Shown in pieces: positions 34,621 through 42,642 of a stretch of 64,000 bases of DNA. A model generated the notes under the pieces. It was given only the letters and a program-made list of their open reading frames with translations. It made no database searches and was not told the origin of the DNA. This DNA is from Brevibacillus brevis (GTDB lineage: Bacteria > Bacillota > Bacilli > Brevibacillales > Brevibacillaceae). The first letter of the stretch is position 1, and each line of letters opens with the position of its first letter. Where the stretch lies: the NCBI RefSeq assembly GCF_900637055.1, contig NZ_LR134338.1, forward strand, positions 3,606,001 through 3,670,000. The letters are read 5' to 3'. The translations under genes were made by a program, and so were the position numbers.

Positions 34621-35988
34621 CTATTGTCCTTCGTTCTGTCCTGATCCCGTTTCCATTTTCACAACTTCTTCTTCTTCTCCATTCATTGCGTTGATATAGA
34701 CCATGTACGAATTTCCTTCAAAGCTGCCTGTCATCTCCCACGTCAATACTTCTTTCCCATCGTTTTTCCCTTCGATAAGGGCAAGTCGCTGATCCGTCAC
34801 TTTTACGCTTGGATTGACTTTTTTCCTTGCTTCTTCTTTGGAGAGACGGGGCTGTGAGAGAATTCTTTTTTTGTGATTAAACAGATACTCCGTCGAGTTA
34901 TAGGCAGTAACCTCTCCATTGTCCAACGCAATCTCGACGACCACCCCGTCCGGATAAATTCTGACGCCATCCTGAACAGGAACAAACGTAAAGAGTGCGT
35001 TGCGATCGTAGCTGTCAATCTCAGAAACCTGCATATTGTCAAATCCATGGTTGTGCAAGAACACGCGACCTTTTTCTTCCGCCTGCTTCATGTCCAGCTT
35101 TTCCTCGCCGACGTCACGCTCGTTCATCATCCACACAACTTTTCCACCGCGTTTGGTGACATCGAGGTTAATGGATGTCTTGTGCCCGTTTGGCGTGACA
35201 CGTACGCTATACGCCGAGTATTCCTGGCCCTTGCCGTTCTCGTTTATTTCTACTTTCGCATCTCCTGGCTTCAACCCGAGAAACGCCAGTGCGTTCTTCT
35301 CTGCTTCCTCTTTGGTGGCGGGCTTGCCATCGATCCCTTTGATTCGCTGCTGCTTTTTCTTATCGAGACTCTGTATCCCGACGCCCCAGTCTAAATCAGG
35401 ATATTCCTGCACTTTTTTCTCAATGGTTTGGAATCCGTCGATGATGGTATTGTCCTCATGGTTATCATTATTCGCTAATGCCGTCTCGACATCCATCCAC
35501 CTCAATTGTTTGTCCATCGCGAGGGTTTGCACCTTGCGCAGCTCATCCTGGATATCCTTTGCTTGGGTATGCAGGCTCTTCAATGTCTTGTATTCACTTT
35601 GACTCAATGGCTGCTTGTCCAGATCACGAACAGCGACACGATAGGAAAAATCTGCGACTCTTGATAGCATTTCTTCGGTTTTACTAAACGCCATCAATGT
35701 CAATGGGAGTTGTCCGACATCCGCTTGTGCTGCATAGGCAAGCCGCCAAACATTCGTCAAGATTGGGGTCATTTGTTTGCGAGAGTTGACCACCAGTGAT
35801 TTGCCAAGCTCATCGTGCAGCTTGTCCACATGATAAGTGAGATCGTGAAAAGCTCGTTGGTATGAGTTCTCCGCTTTGATCAGGACCGAGTTCTTCTCAT
35901 TGTGCTCCTGATATCCCCACACACCAGCGCCTATTAAGGCAACCAGGGCAACGGGAAATAACACGCGTGCTGTTGCTCCATATACCAT
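34621..35988 (-). CDS. ypeB: Germination protein YpeB
   Basis: Partner of SleB; stabilises the cortex-lytic enzyme in the dormant spore and holds it until germination. 455 residues: an N-terminal signal anchor (VLFPVALVALIGAGVWGY), a helical stretch to about 200, then three PepSY-type repeats in the C-terminal half (near 220, 300 and 380). ATG 35988 follows AAAGGAGGAG. Directly behind sleB, 33 bases. Confidence 0.94.
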   Translation of the reverse strand: MVYGATARVLFPVALVALIGAGVWGYQEHNEKNSVLIKAENSYQRAFHDLTYHVDKLHDELGKSLVVNSRKQMTPILTNVWRLAYAAQADVGQLPLTLMAFSKTEEMLSRVADFSYRVAVRDLDKQPLSQSEYKTLKSLHTQAKDIQDELRKVQTLAMDKQLRWMDVETALANNDNHEDNTIIDGFQTIEKKVQEYPDLDWGVGIQSLDKKKQQRIKGIDGKPATKEEAEKNALAFLGLKPGDAKVEINENGKGQEYSAYSVRVTPNGHKTSINLDVTKRGGKVVWMMNERDVGEEKLDMKQAEEKGRVFLHNHGFDNMQVSEIDSYDRNALFTFVPVQDGVRIYPDGVVVEIALDNGEVTAYNSTEYLFNHKKRILSQPRLSKEEARKKVNPSVKVTDQRLALIEGKNDGKEVLTWEMTGSFEGNSYMVYINAMNGEEEEVVKMETGSGQNEGQ

Positions 35989-36020
35989 CCCTTGCCACTC
36001 CTCCTTTGATTACGCATCCA

Positions 36021-36551
36021 TCATCTGCAGAAGATGTGTTTCCCGATCTTTTTGACTTGCGGCCTGGTCCATATCCAACCGGATGTTGCTGTATCCGGGT
36101 TAAAATAGTACGTGCAGCCTCCCGTCGGGTCCCAGCCGTTTAGTGCATTCTTCACTGCTTTTGTCGCACTTTCATTCGGTGTAAGCCATATTTGACCATC
36201 AGCAACTGCTGTAAAAGCGCGGGGTTCGAATATCACAGCCGAGGGCGTATCAGGAAACGAAGGGCTCTTGACGCGGTTCAAAATAACGGCTGCGACAGCT
36301 ACTTGCCCTTCAAACGGCTCTCCTCTTGACTCCCCGTAAACAGCATTCGCCATGATTTTCAAATCATTGTCAGAGACCCGAGAAGGATGAAAGCTGGCTT
36401 TGGTTTTGGCCGTTTGTTTCTTTGCAGCAGGTGCAGCCATCTGCTCTTTTTGTACGGCAGCTACATTCTTTTCCTTCCAGACAACCTTGTATCCACTCAA
36501 GCCCGCTGCTACCAACATCACCAACACACCTGCGATCCAGATTGTACGCAC
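36021..36551 (-). CDS. sleB: Spore cortex-lytic enzyme SleB, lacking the binding domain
   Basis: Cell-wall hydrolase that degrades cortex peptidoglycan in germination. From GTG 36551 (GGAGG 8 bases upstream) it has 176 residues: signal anchor WIAGVLVMLVAAGLSGY, a K/A-rich linker, then the SleB/CwlJ catalytic domain with E74 in NAVYGESRGEPFEGQVAVAAVILNR split across YGESRGE and AVAAVILNR. B. subtilis SleB is about 305 residues with an N-terminal peptidoglycan-binding domain; none is visible here. ypeB follows. A sigma-G-like promoter lies upstream. Confidence 0.88.
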   Translation of the reverse strand: MRTIWIAGVLVMLVAAGLSGYKVVWKEKNVAAVQKEQMAAPAAKKQTAKTKASFHPSRVSDNDLKIMANAVYGESRGEPFEGQVAVAAVILNRVKSPSFPDTPSAVIFEPRAFTAVADGQIWLTPNESATKAVKNALNGWDPTGGCTYYFNPDTATSGWIWTRPQVKKIGKHIFCR

Positions 36552-36588
36552 GGCTGAATCCTCCTTGGCATGTATTGAAATCTTTGCA

Positions 36589-36618
36589 TAGTGTTGGTGG
36601 AGGAAGATTGGATTATGC
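36589..36618 (-). promoter_or_regulatory. Possible sigma-G promoter of sleB-ypeB
   Basis: GCATA (36618-36614), 18 bases, AACACTA (36595-36589). The -35 fits the sigma-G box; the -10 fits CATNNTA in part. sleB is a sigma-G gene in B. subtilis, which supports the call. Confidence 0.4.
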
Positions 36619-36633
36619 ATGCAAATCTGGATA

Positions 36634-36662
36634 TAGAAAAAGACCGATGCTATTTGCATCGG
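36634..36662 (-). terminator. Terminator after the small zinc-ribbon gene
   Basis: Stem CCGATGC/GCATCGG with a 5-base loop followed by a T-rich tract on the minus strand. Confidence 0.8.
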
Positions 36663-36707
36663 CCCACATAGTTTTGTCGCGCTTTTTTCAATTGGGAATG
36701 GAAAAGA

Positions 36708-36866
36708 TCAGGACTCGTCAATCCGAAAATGCTTGTCGTTGTCACATAGGCACTGTTTGAACCCTGTTTCTATTTGCCCTCCAGGTTCTCGATGACCACG
36801 CAGTGTAAACTTTTCTCCACATACATTGCATTGAATTGTCACTTTTGCTCGTTCGGTTTTTAGCAC
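36708..36866 (-). CDS. Small cysteine-rich protein, zinc ribbon-like
   Basis: A 52-residue protein started by GTG 36866, 8 bases after GGAGG. It contains CNVC and CLC cysteine pairs separated by 22 residues (CNVCGEKFTLRGHREPGG, then KQCLCDNDKHFRI). Two cysteine pairs spaced like this, in so short a protein, suggest a zinc ribbon. No family recognised. It follows prsW by 20 bases, so it is the second gene of that unit and is followed by a terminator. Confidence 0.7.
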   Translation of the reverse strand: MLKTERAKVTIQCNVCGEKFTLRGHREPGGQIETGFKQCLCDNDKHFRIDES

Positions 36867-36886
36867 GCACGTCTCCTCCTTACCGT

Positions 36887-37561
36887 CTATTGTGGACGTG
36901 AAGAGAGATTTTTAGAACCGAAATCGTGTGCTCTTTGTACCTTTTTTAAGCCCTGCCACCATAAAACGAGCATGAATGGGACAATCACTACCAACCAATT
37001 TTGCACTGCCAAAAAGATCACGTTGTACAGGGCATGCAAGCAGATCGGCAAGGTAATCGACATCCATAAAAAAAGCCGCTCATGTTTGGCGTCCTTGGAA
37101 AACTTGGCCCGTCCGAGATAATAGCCCATCCACACCGCAAACAACGCATGGCTGGATACCGGCAGAAAGGCACGCCAGATGGCGATGTTCGTTCCATTGA
37201 TAACGAGGTAGAACAAATTCTCCAACGTAGCAAAACCAAGTGACACCGCAACCGCATAAACAATTCCATCGTATGGCTCATCAAATTCCAAATGTTTATA
37301 AACCGTAAAATAGATGACCATCCATTTAAAAAATTCTTCCACGACTGCGGATTGGAAAATTTCCGCGACTATGCCATCCCGCCAGTTCCATTCATTCTGC
37401 ATGATGTACTGGAGCACCATAATCGGTACAACCAGCAGCATACCAAAGATAAACGACCGGATCACCATTGAAATCGGCTCCGGTTCGAGACTGTCACGCA
37501 GGTAAAAGTAACTTAAGATGGCGATACCGGGGGCAACTGCCGCGCCGATCAAAGCAATCAT
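36887..37561 (-). CDS. prsW: Intramembrane metalloprotease PrsW
   Basis: Site-1-type protease of the membrane; in B. subtilis it cuts anti-sigma RsiW in response to envelope stress. 224 residues with about seven helices. The signature E75-E76-x-x-K79 is in SAVVEEFFKW, with H138 in VSSHALFAVWMG and H176 in PICLHALYN as likely zinc ligands; DEPYDGIVYA is also conserved. The sigW/rsiW system is not in this window. ATG 37561 diverges from the asparaginase gene. Confidence 0.93.
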   Translation of the reverse strand: MIALIGAAVAPGIAILSYFYLRDSLEPEPISMVIRSFIFGMLLVVPIMVLQYIMQNEWNWRDGIVAEIFQSAVVEEFFKWMVIYFTVYKHLEFDEPYDGIVYAVAVSLGFATLENLFYLVINGTNIAIWRAFLPVSSHALFAVWMGYYLGRAKFSKDAKHERLFLWMSITLPICLHALYNVIFLAVQNWLVVIVPFMLVLWWQGLKKVQRAHDFGSKNLSSRPQ

Positions 37562-37643
37562 CTTTTATTACTCCTTTACACAAGACTATTGTTCATCGTA
37601 CCATGAATACTGGTTGATGAAAACCCGCTACAGGAGAGAGATC

Positions 37644-38615
37644 ATGTCAAAAAAAATTTTGGTAGTGAACACAGGCGGTACGATTGCCATGTCTGTCGAT
37701 GACTCAGAAGGCGTAAAGCCATTGGATGATCAAGCAGTCAACAAAATCCTTCCTTTTTTAGAAAAACACGCGGATGTCACCATGAAAAATGTACTCAACC
37801 TTCCTAGCCCTCATATGACTCCTGCCATCATGAATCAGCTGCGGCTCGATATTGAGGAAGCCTTTCAACATGATCACTATGATGGCATTGTCATTACCCA
37901 TGGGACTGATACGTTGGAAGAGACCGCATACTTCCTGGATCTGACATTGTCGGTTAACGTCCCGATTGTCGTGACTGGAGCCATGCGCAGCAGTAATGAG
38001 CTCGGTGCTGACGGTCCCGTTAATCTCATTTCTTCCGTTCGAGCAGCCGCAGACTCTGACAGTTTGAACAAAGGCGTAATCGTTGTTTTTAATGACGAAA
38101 TTCACGCAGCACGTCACGTAACCAAAACACACACGAGCAATGTCGCTACCTTTCAGTCGCCACAATATGGACCGATTGGAACCATTGCGAAAAAAAGCGT
38201 ACAATACCACCATGCTCCACTGGATCGAGAGCATTATGCCATTACCCATGCAGATGCGAATGTGCCGCTGATCAAAGCAGTTGCTGGCATGGAGCCTTCC
38301 TGGCTTCAATTTTTGTTGGAGCAATCCATTGACGGACTTGTTGTAGAGGCGTTCGGATTAGGGAATCTCCCTCCCGCCATCATTCCTACCCTCCAGCAAT
38401 TACTGGACAAAGGCGTGCCAATTGTGCTCGTCTCGCGTTGCTATAATGGCCAGGTGCAGGACATCTATGACTATGAAGGCGGAGGCCGCAAACTCAAAGA
38501 GATGGGGATCATCTTCTCCAATGGTTTGAATGGGCAAAAGGCACGTCTCAAGTTAATTGTAACGCTGCAAAAAACACGGACTTTCAAAGAACTGCAGCTG
38601 TTGTTCGACCAGTAA
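37644..38615 (+). CDS. L-asparaginase
   Basis: Hydrolyses asparagine to aspartate. From ATG 37644 (CAGGAGAGAGATC upstream) it has 323 residues. Type I features: NTGGTIAMSVDDSEG with the nucleophilic threonine near residue 12, and ITHGTDTLEETAYFLD with the second threonine near 90; ALVVTGAMR-type TGAMRSSNELGADG near 113. No signal peptide, so cytosolic (AnsA-like). Single plus-strand gene followed by a terminator. Could be ansA by type, but the B. subtilis ansAB context is absent. Confidence 0.92.
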   Translation: MSKKILVVNTGGTIAMSVDDSEGVKPLDDQAVNKILPFLEKHADVTMKNVLNLPSPHMTPAIMNQLRLDIEEAFQHDHYDGIVITHGTDTLEETAYFLDLTLSVNVPIVVTGAMRSSNELGADGPVNLISSVRAAADSDSLNKGVIVVFNDEIHAARHVTKTHTSNVATFQSPQYGPIGTIAKKSVQYHHAPLDREHYAITHADANVPLIKAVAGMEPSWLQFLLEQSIDGLVVEAFGLGNLPPAIIPTLQQLLDKGVPIVLVSRCYNGQVQDIYDYEGGGRKLKEMGIIFSNGLNGQKARLKLIVTLQKTRTFKELQLLFDQ

Positions 38616-38630
38616 AGTATATGACAGTGA

Positions 38631-38656
38631 CCTCCTGGCTCTTCAGGAGGTTTTTT
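38631..38656 (+). terminator. Terminator after asparaginase
   Basis: Stem CCTCCTG/CAGGAGG with a 6-base loop and six T. Confidence 0.9.
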
Positions 38657-38696
38657 GTCCTTTAAAACATAACTTGAACGGTGCTGTTGTGGCGTG

Positions 38697-38899
38697 GAGG
38701 AAACAGGAGAAAACGCTCAGCTTCTAGGGCCACCCCCTGTGGGTTAGACTGCCCGCCTCCATGCAAAAAGCGAAACCGCGGCCAAAGTGGTCCTCTCAGG
38801 ATGTGTTTTCAGAGGTGGCCGCTTAAGGGCGTGTTTCGCTTTTTGCATTCCGTCTCGGTCGGTGTCCCTAAGATCTTCGCTGTTTTCTCCTGTTTCCTC
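38697..38899 (+). repeat. Long palindromic element A, candidate structured RNA
   Basis: A 203-bp element with perfect 18-base outer arms (38697-38714 and 38882-38899), extendable by 4 pairs. Inside is a second perfect 16-base inverted repeat (38761-38776 with 38833-38848), then GCGGCCA/TGGCCGC. Single-stranded-looking regions between the stems hold TCTAGG (38723), a small CCAC/GTGG hairpin, AGACTGCCCGC (38746-38756), and GGTCGGTGTCC (38857-38867). These match element B in the opposite orientation. No gene, and no clear promoter is seen. Confidence 0.7.
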
Positions 38900-38961
38900 T
38901 ACGAGCTTTCCACTGGTTTTTAGTTGCCTTAAAAAGATTGAAGAATGTGATCAGTTACGCC

Positions 38962-39159
38962 AGAGAAGAATATTTCCAGGCGTAGCGACTTGTGGAGTCC
39001 TACCAAGCGGAGAAGGGATTCGCGGGCAAAAGAAACGCAACGTGCCCGCGCTACGAAGCAGCTACCACTTTTGCGTTTCCCCGCGAATCACTTCGGAGCG
39101 GGCAGTCTTAACCCCCAGCAGGACGGAGCCTGGAGCCTAGACTGGAAATATTCTTCTCT
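38962..39159 (-). repeat. Long palindromic element B, inverted copy of A
   Basis: A 198-bp element with perfect 18-base outer arms (38962-38979 and 39142-39159) unrelated in sequence to those of A. Inner repeats GATTCGCGGG/CCCGCGAATC (39017-39026, 39080-39089) and GAAACGCAA/TTGCGTTTC (39032-39040, 39071-39079). Read on the minus strand it carries TCTAGG (39141), AGACTGCCCGC (39108-39098) and GGTAGGACTCC (39004-38994) in the same order and at about the same places as A. Different stems but equal pairing is the mark of conserved secondary structure. Confidence 0.7.
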
Positions 39160-39186
39160 CCACTACAGCCACATCACACGCCCTCA

Positions 39187-39217
39187 ATAAAAAAGGCCCC
39201 GCCATAACGGCGAAGCC
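39187..39217 (-). terminator. Terminator after glutamate dehydrogenase
   Basis: Stem GGCTTCGCC/GGCGGGGCC (two G-T pairs) with a 5-base loop, then six T on the minus strand. Confidence 0.8.
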
Positions 39218-39252
39218 ATGTTTTCTCAATATATGGAGGGTTGTTTGAAAAA

Positions 39253-40542
39253 TTATACCCAACCGCGGAAGCGAGACGCCTCAGCCATCTTGCGGGCACC
39301 AACCATGTAAGCAGACAGACGCATATCAACGCGACGTGTTTGAGACATGTTGTATACACTTTCAAACGAACGAACCATTACTTTTTCCAACTTCTCTTCT
39401 ACTTCTTCCTCAGACCAGTAGTAGCCTTGGTTGTTTTGTACCCACTCGAAGTAGGAAACAGTCACACCACCGGCACTTGCCAGTACGTCTGGAACCAGAA
39501 GAATTCCACGCTCAGTCAAAATCTTGGTCGCTTCCAGTGTAGTTGGGCCGTTTGCCGCTTCTACTACGATTTGTGCCTTGATGTTGTGAGCGTTTGCAGC
39601 TGTGATTTGGTTTTCGATCGCTGCCGGAACCAAAATGTCGCATTCCAGTTCAAGAAGCTCTTTGTTGGTAATCGTGTTGTTGAACAGTTTAGTAACTGTA
39701 CCAAAGGAATCACGACGATCCAGCAAGTAGTCGATATCCAAACCGTTCGGATCATGCAGCGCACCGTATGCATCAGAGATACCTACGACTTTAGCGCCTG
39801 CATCATGCATGAATTTAGCCAAGTAGCTACCAGCGTTACCAAAGCCTTGTACTACTACGCGAGCACCTTTTACGTCAATGTTGCGACGTTTCGCTGCTTC
39901 ACGGATGCAAATCGTTACACCTTTCGCAGTAGCTGTTTCGCGGCCATGGGAACCACCCAGCGCAATTGGTTTACCCGTAATGAAACCAGGGGAGTCAAAT
40001 TCACGGATACGGCTATATTCGTCCATCATCCACGCCATGATCTGTGAGTTCGTAAAGACGTCCGGTGCTGGAATGTCTTTAGTAGGGCCCACAAGCTGGC
40101 TGATTGCGCGAACGTAACCGCGGCTCAGTCTTTCCAGTTCGCGGAAGGACATTTCACGCGGGTCGCAAATGATACCGCCTTTACCACCGCCATATGGCAG
40201 ATCGACGATACCTGCTTTGAGGCTCATCCAGATAGAAAGTGCTTTAACTTCATCCTCAGTAACTTCCGGGTGGAAACGAATGCCCCCCTTGGTCGGACCT
40301 ACTGCATCGTTGTGCTGTGCACGATAGCCCGTAAACACCTTTACTTCGCCATTATCCATGCGAACCGGAATACGTACAGTCAAAACGTGTAGCGGTTCCT
40401 TCAAGAGTTCAAACATCGATTCTTGGTAACCTAGTTTCTCCAGTGCTTCCTTGATCACCGTTTGAGTTGAATGGAGCAAGTTCAATGATTCTTGCTTTTC
40501 TTTCCCTTCGGTGCTTTCGGTTACCACGTCTTGATTACCCAT
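39253..40542 (-). CDS. gudB: NAD-linked glutamate dehydrogenase
   Basis: Oxidative deamination of glutamate. 429 residues with the substrate domain (GYRAQHNDAVGPTKGGIRFHP near 72, with catalytic lysines in LKAGIVDLPYGGGKGGI near 110 and the PAPDVFTN segment) and an NAD domain with VVVQGFGNAGSYLAKF near 226. Position near ypbE matches gudB of B. subtilis. The family alone cannot separate gudB from rocG. ATG 40542 follows GAGGTGG. A cre-like palindrome upstream suggests carbon catabolite control. Confidence 0.92.
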   Translation of the reverse strand: MGNQDVVTESTEGKEKQESLNLLHSTQTVIKEALEKLGYQESMFELLKEPLHVLTVRIPVRMDNGEVKVFTGYRAQHNDAVGPTKGGIRFHPEVTEDEVKALSIWMSLKAGIVDLPYGGGKGGIICDPREMSFRELERLSRGYVRAISQLVGPTKDIPAPDVFTNSQIMAWMMDEYSRIREFDSPGFITGKPIALGGSHGRETATAKGVTICIREAAKRRNIDVKGARVVVQGFGNAGSYLAKFMHDAGAKVVGISDAYGALHDPNGLDIDYLLDRRDSFGTVTKLFNNTITNKELLELECDILVPAAIENQITAANAHNIKAQIVVEAANGPTTLEATKILTERGILLVPDVLASAGGVTVSYFEWVQNNQGYYWSEEEVEEKLEKVMVRSFESVYNMSQTRRVDMRLSAYMVGARKMAEASRFRGWV

Positions 40543-40583
40543 TACTTACCACCTCAAAAATGTTTTCGGTCAATGCCGCCTTT

Positions 40584-40612
40584 AGTATACACGCTTGTAT
40601 CATTTATGAGAA
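40584..40612 (-). promoter_or_regulatory. Promoter of glutamate dehydrogenase
   Basis: TTCTCA (40612-40607), 17 bases, TATACT (40589-40584). Start near 40577, about 35 bases before the ATG. This and the next two sites fill the 310-base gap between the two divergent genes; no further gene is seen there. Confidence 0.55.
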
Positions 40613-40637
40613 GCTTAAAAATGTTTTTTTTCCATTT

Positions 40638-40651
40638 CGAAAACGTTTTCG
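40638..40651. promoter_or_regulatory. cre-like palindrome
   Basis: CGAAAACGTTTTCG, perfectly symmetric, 12 of 14 matches to the CcpA site TGAAAACGTTTTCA type (the outer bases differ). It lies 25 bases upstream of the glutamate dehydrogenase -35. In B. subtilis the glutamate dehydrogenase gene rocG is repressed by CcpA, so the placement is sensible. Confidence 0.5.
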
Positions 40652-40802
40652 TGCCTTGTTTTGCATAATCATTCAATTATTTCCCATCCATTTTGAAATC
40701 GCTTTTACAGACTGCATTTTGTACAAACAGCTTCAAACTCACGTCAGTCATGCTTGTATTGTCCCCAAACTTGTTTCTTTCATTACAGGATTAGTGGATT
40801 TA

Positions 40803-40811
40803 TGCCATAAT
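40803..40811 (+). promoter_or_regulatory. Extended -10 promoter of the PIG-L gene
   Basis: TGCCATAAT (TG, one base, CATAAT). -35 is weak. About 40 bases before the start codon. Confidence 0.4.
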
Positions 40812-40852
40812 GGAAAAAGTAATAGTGGAAGTTTATTCACGGAGGTGTTTTT

Positions 40853-41596
40853 ATGAAAAAAAAGTCTATTTTGTTTGTTTTTGCCCATCCCGATGACGAA
40901 ACGTTTGCTTGTGGGATTTCCATTTCCAAATATAGTGAAACCAAAATGGCCAGCACTCATCTATTGTGTGCAACAAAAGGGCAAGCAGGGAAAGCTGGTG
41001 AACCACCGTTATGCACACCGGAAGAACTCCCCCGCTTTCGTGAGCAAGAGCTTCGCGACGCTTGTGCCATACTCGGGTTCGATCAGGTAGACGTCTGGGA
41101 ATATCAGGATAAGTTCCTAAACACAGTGCCCGTAGATGAGCTCGTTACTCGTATCCACCAGGCTATTCACCAGATCCAACCGGAAATCGTCGTCACGTTT
41201 GCACCACATGGCATCTCCGGACATCCTGACCATTTGGCGATTAGTCATGCTACTACCCAGGCTGTCATTTCTTTAGGCCCAGATACGAGTGTGCGAAAGC
41301 TTTATTATGCGACTCGCTCATCCGAGGAAGGATTTGGTACGATTAAGCCTCCCTTCACGGATCCAATCGAGAGCATTACGACGATCATTTACGCCCCTGA
41401 ATATATGCCAAAAGTAGCAGATGCCTTGCGGGCGCACAGAACACAGCACCTATCGGTAGAACGCGTTTTCCCAGGTGTAACAAAAGGCGAGCACCATTCT
41501 GTTCCGCCAAACAATCATTACATCTTGGCTTGGCACAGTCTTCCGAACTATACCATTCAAGGTAAAGAGGCTGATTTTTTTGACGGCCTAGCATAA
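40853..41596 (+). CDS. PIG-L family deacetylase (BshB type)
   Basis: 247-residue metal-dependent N-deacetylase of the LmbE/PIG-L family. Zinc ligands are in FAHPDDETFACG (AHPDDE near 11) and GHPDHLAISH near 122. In this group of bacteria such enzymes include BshB1/BshB2, which deacetylate GlcNAc-malate in bacillithiol synthesis. bshA and bshC are not in the window, so the substrate stays inferred. ATG 40853 behind GGAGGTG. Followed by a terminator. Confidence 0.88.
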   Translation: MKKKSILFVFAHPDDETFACGISISKYSETKMASTHLLCATKGQAGKAGEPPLCTPEELPRFREQELRDACAILGFDQVDVWEYQDKFLNTVPVDELVTRIHQAIHQIQPEIVVTFAPHGISGHPDHLAISHATTQAVISLGPDTSVRKLYYATRSSEEGFGTIKPPFTDPIESITTIIYAPEYMPKVADALRAHRTQHLSVERVFPGVTKGEHHSVPPNNHYILAWHSLPNYTIQGKEADFFDGLA

Positions 41597-41612
41597 TCTG
41601 TACAGACAGCAA

Positions 41613-41646
41613 CAGCACCTAGTTGGTTGACTAGGTGCTGTTTTAT
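41613..41646 (+). terminator. Terminator after the PIG-L gene
   Basis: Ten-base perfect stem CAGCACCTAG/CTAGGTGCTG, 8-base loop, four T then TAT. May also stop mecA transcripts from the other side. Confidence 0.8.
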
Positions 41647-41669
41647 ATTCCCAGACATTTCTTTTTTGA

Positions 41670-42269
41670 TTACGTGAAATGCCTGCATATTTCTTTTACA
41701 GCATCGTCGGCAACGATCACTTTCCCGTATTCTTCCAACACATAAATCGTTATCGGCGTCGCTTCTCCGTACTCAGAGAGGATCGCAATTAGCTTGTGAT
41801 AACGCTCTTGATCCAAGTCGACTTCCTCCAGTACCAGATGATATTTCCCCTGGTAGAAGTAGGCAGCTCCGCCATTGGTCAAAAGGGCGTTAATGCGATG
41901 GGCGGCTTCGACCATATGCTCAAAGTCCCGGAAGGCATACATGATCAAATCGCTTTCTTCCAATGTGACCTCTAGCTCGTATACATCCTCGTCTTCGAAT
42001 TCTTCTTCTTTTCCGTCCTTTGAGCCCGTCTTGCCTCGCGTTACGATTACGACCATTCCCTGAGCTGGCAAGGCGAACACTTCAACTGCAACAGGCCCTG
42101 ATACCTCAAACCCTAATTCGTGATAAGCCTGTTCCATCATGTCGTTGAACAGTTCATGAACTTTAGGAATGTCACGCCACATGTCTTCTTTTTCTATCCC
42201 GCGCTCTGAGAGGTCGTCAAAAGTTAAAAAGATTCGTATTTTATCTTGACCAAGGCGTTCAACACGCAT
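41670..42269 (-). CDS. Clp adaptor protein, MecA/YpbH type
   Basis: Adaptor that delivers substrates such as ComK to ClpC. 199 residues from ATG 42269 with GGAGGG 8 bases upstream: N-terminal substrate-binding region (MRVERLGQDKIRIFLTFDDLSERGIEKEDMW, split at IFLTFDD), an acidic linker (KEEEFEDEDVYE), and a C-terminal ClpC-binding domain. Near ypbE and recS B. subtilis has YpbH (MecB), a MecA paralogue, so this could be either; only one is visible. A 81-codon in-frame extension upstream is not a gene. Confidence 0.88.
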   Translation of the reverse strand: MRVERLGQDKIRIFLTFDDLSERGIEKEDMWRDIPKVHELFNDMMEQAYHELGFEVSGPVAVEVFALPAQGMVVIVTRGKTGSKDGKEEEFEDEDVYELEVTLEESDLIMYAFRDFEHMVEAAHRINALLTNGGAAYFYQGKYHLVLEEVDLDQERYHKLIAILSEYGEATPITIYVLEEYGKVIVADDAVKEICRHFT

Positions 42270-42402
42270 GACTGTCCCTCCTCGCCATCCAGTCGTACTA
42301 CAAAATATGATGGTAAGCCTGTAAGAGTTCTCCACATTCTCCGGCGAATACCTGTTGGCATTCATCCATTTTTTGATGGACTGGAAAATACGGGGTAGTC
42401 CT

Positions 42403-42430
42403 ATCATATCACATTTAGTTACTGGAACAA
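42403..42430 (-). promoter_or_regulatory. Possible mecA promoter
   Basis: TTGTTC (42430-42425), 16 bases, TATGAT (42408-42403). Confidence 0.4.
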
Positions 42431-42614
42431 AGCTACCATGACACCTACACTGCATTCGCCTATCGATGTCGAATCTACTCACAGAAAAAGAAACTTTGTT
42501 GTTACCTGTCATTTCCTGCGCTTTCCCAGGAAAAGTTCCCCTTCATGTTCTTCTTATGTATTTATATTTGGCTCTGCTAGTTCGGGTTCCTTCTCATTCA
42601 TAAAGGTTTGTACA

Positions 42615-42640
42615 TGAAAAAACGCCCAGAATCGGCGTTT
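42615..42640 (-). terminator. Terminator after the redox enzyme gene
   Basis: Stem ACGCC/GGCGT with a loop of seven and six T on the minus strand. Confidence 0.75.
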
Positions 42641-42642
42641 TT

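Larger units (their letters stand above)
42270..42642. other. Intergenic region with a leader to mecA
   Basis: A 373-base gap. It contains a promoter candidate at 42403-42430 (minus strand), an untranslated leader of about 130 bases to mecA, and the terminator of the redox enzyme gene at 42615-42640. An in-frame reading upstream of mecA has no ribosome site. Nothing else recognised. Confidence 0.5.

Noticed and set aside
38681-38923. Plus-strand frame of 80 codons within element A
   Set aside because: It is made of the palindrome itself, has no ribosome site and a low-complexity cysteine and proline rich product.
42270-42512. 81-codon N-terminal extension of MecA
   Set aside because: The family starts at MRVERL, which has GGAGGG at the right distance. 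The extension has no ribosome site and no homology value.
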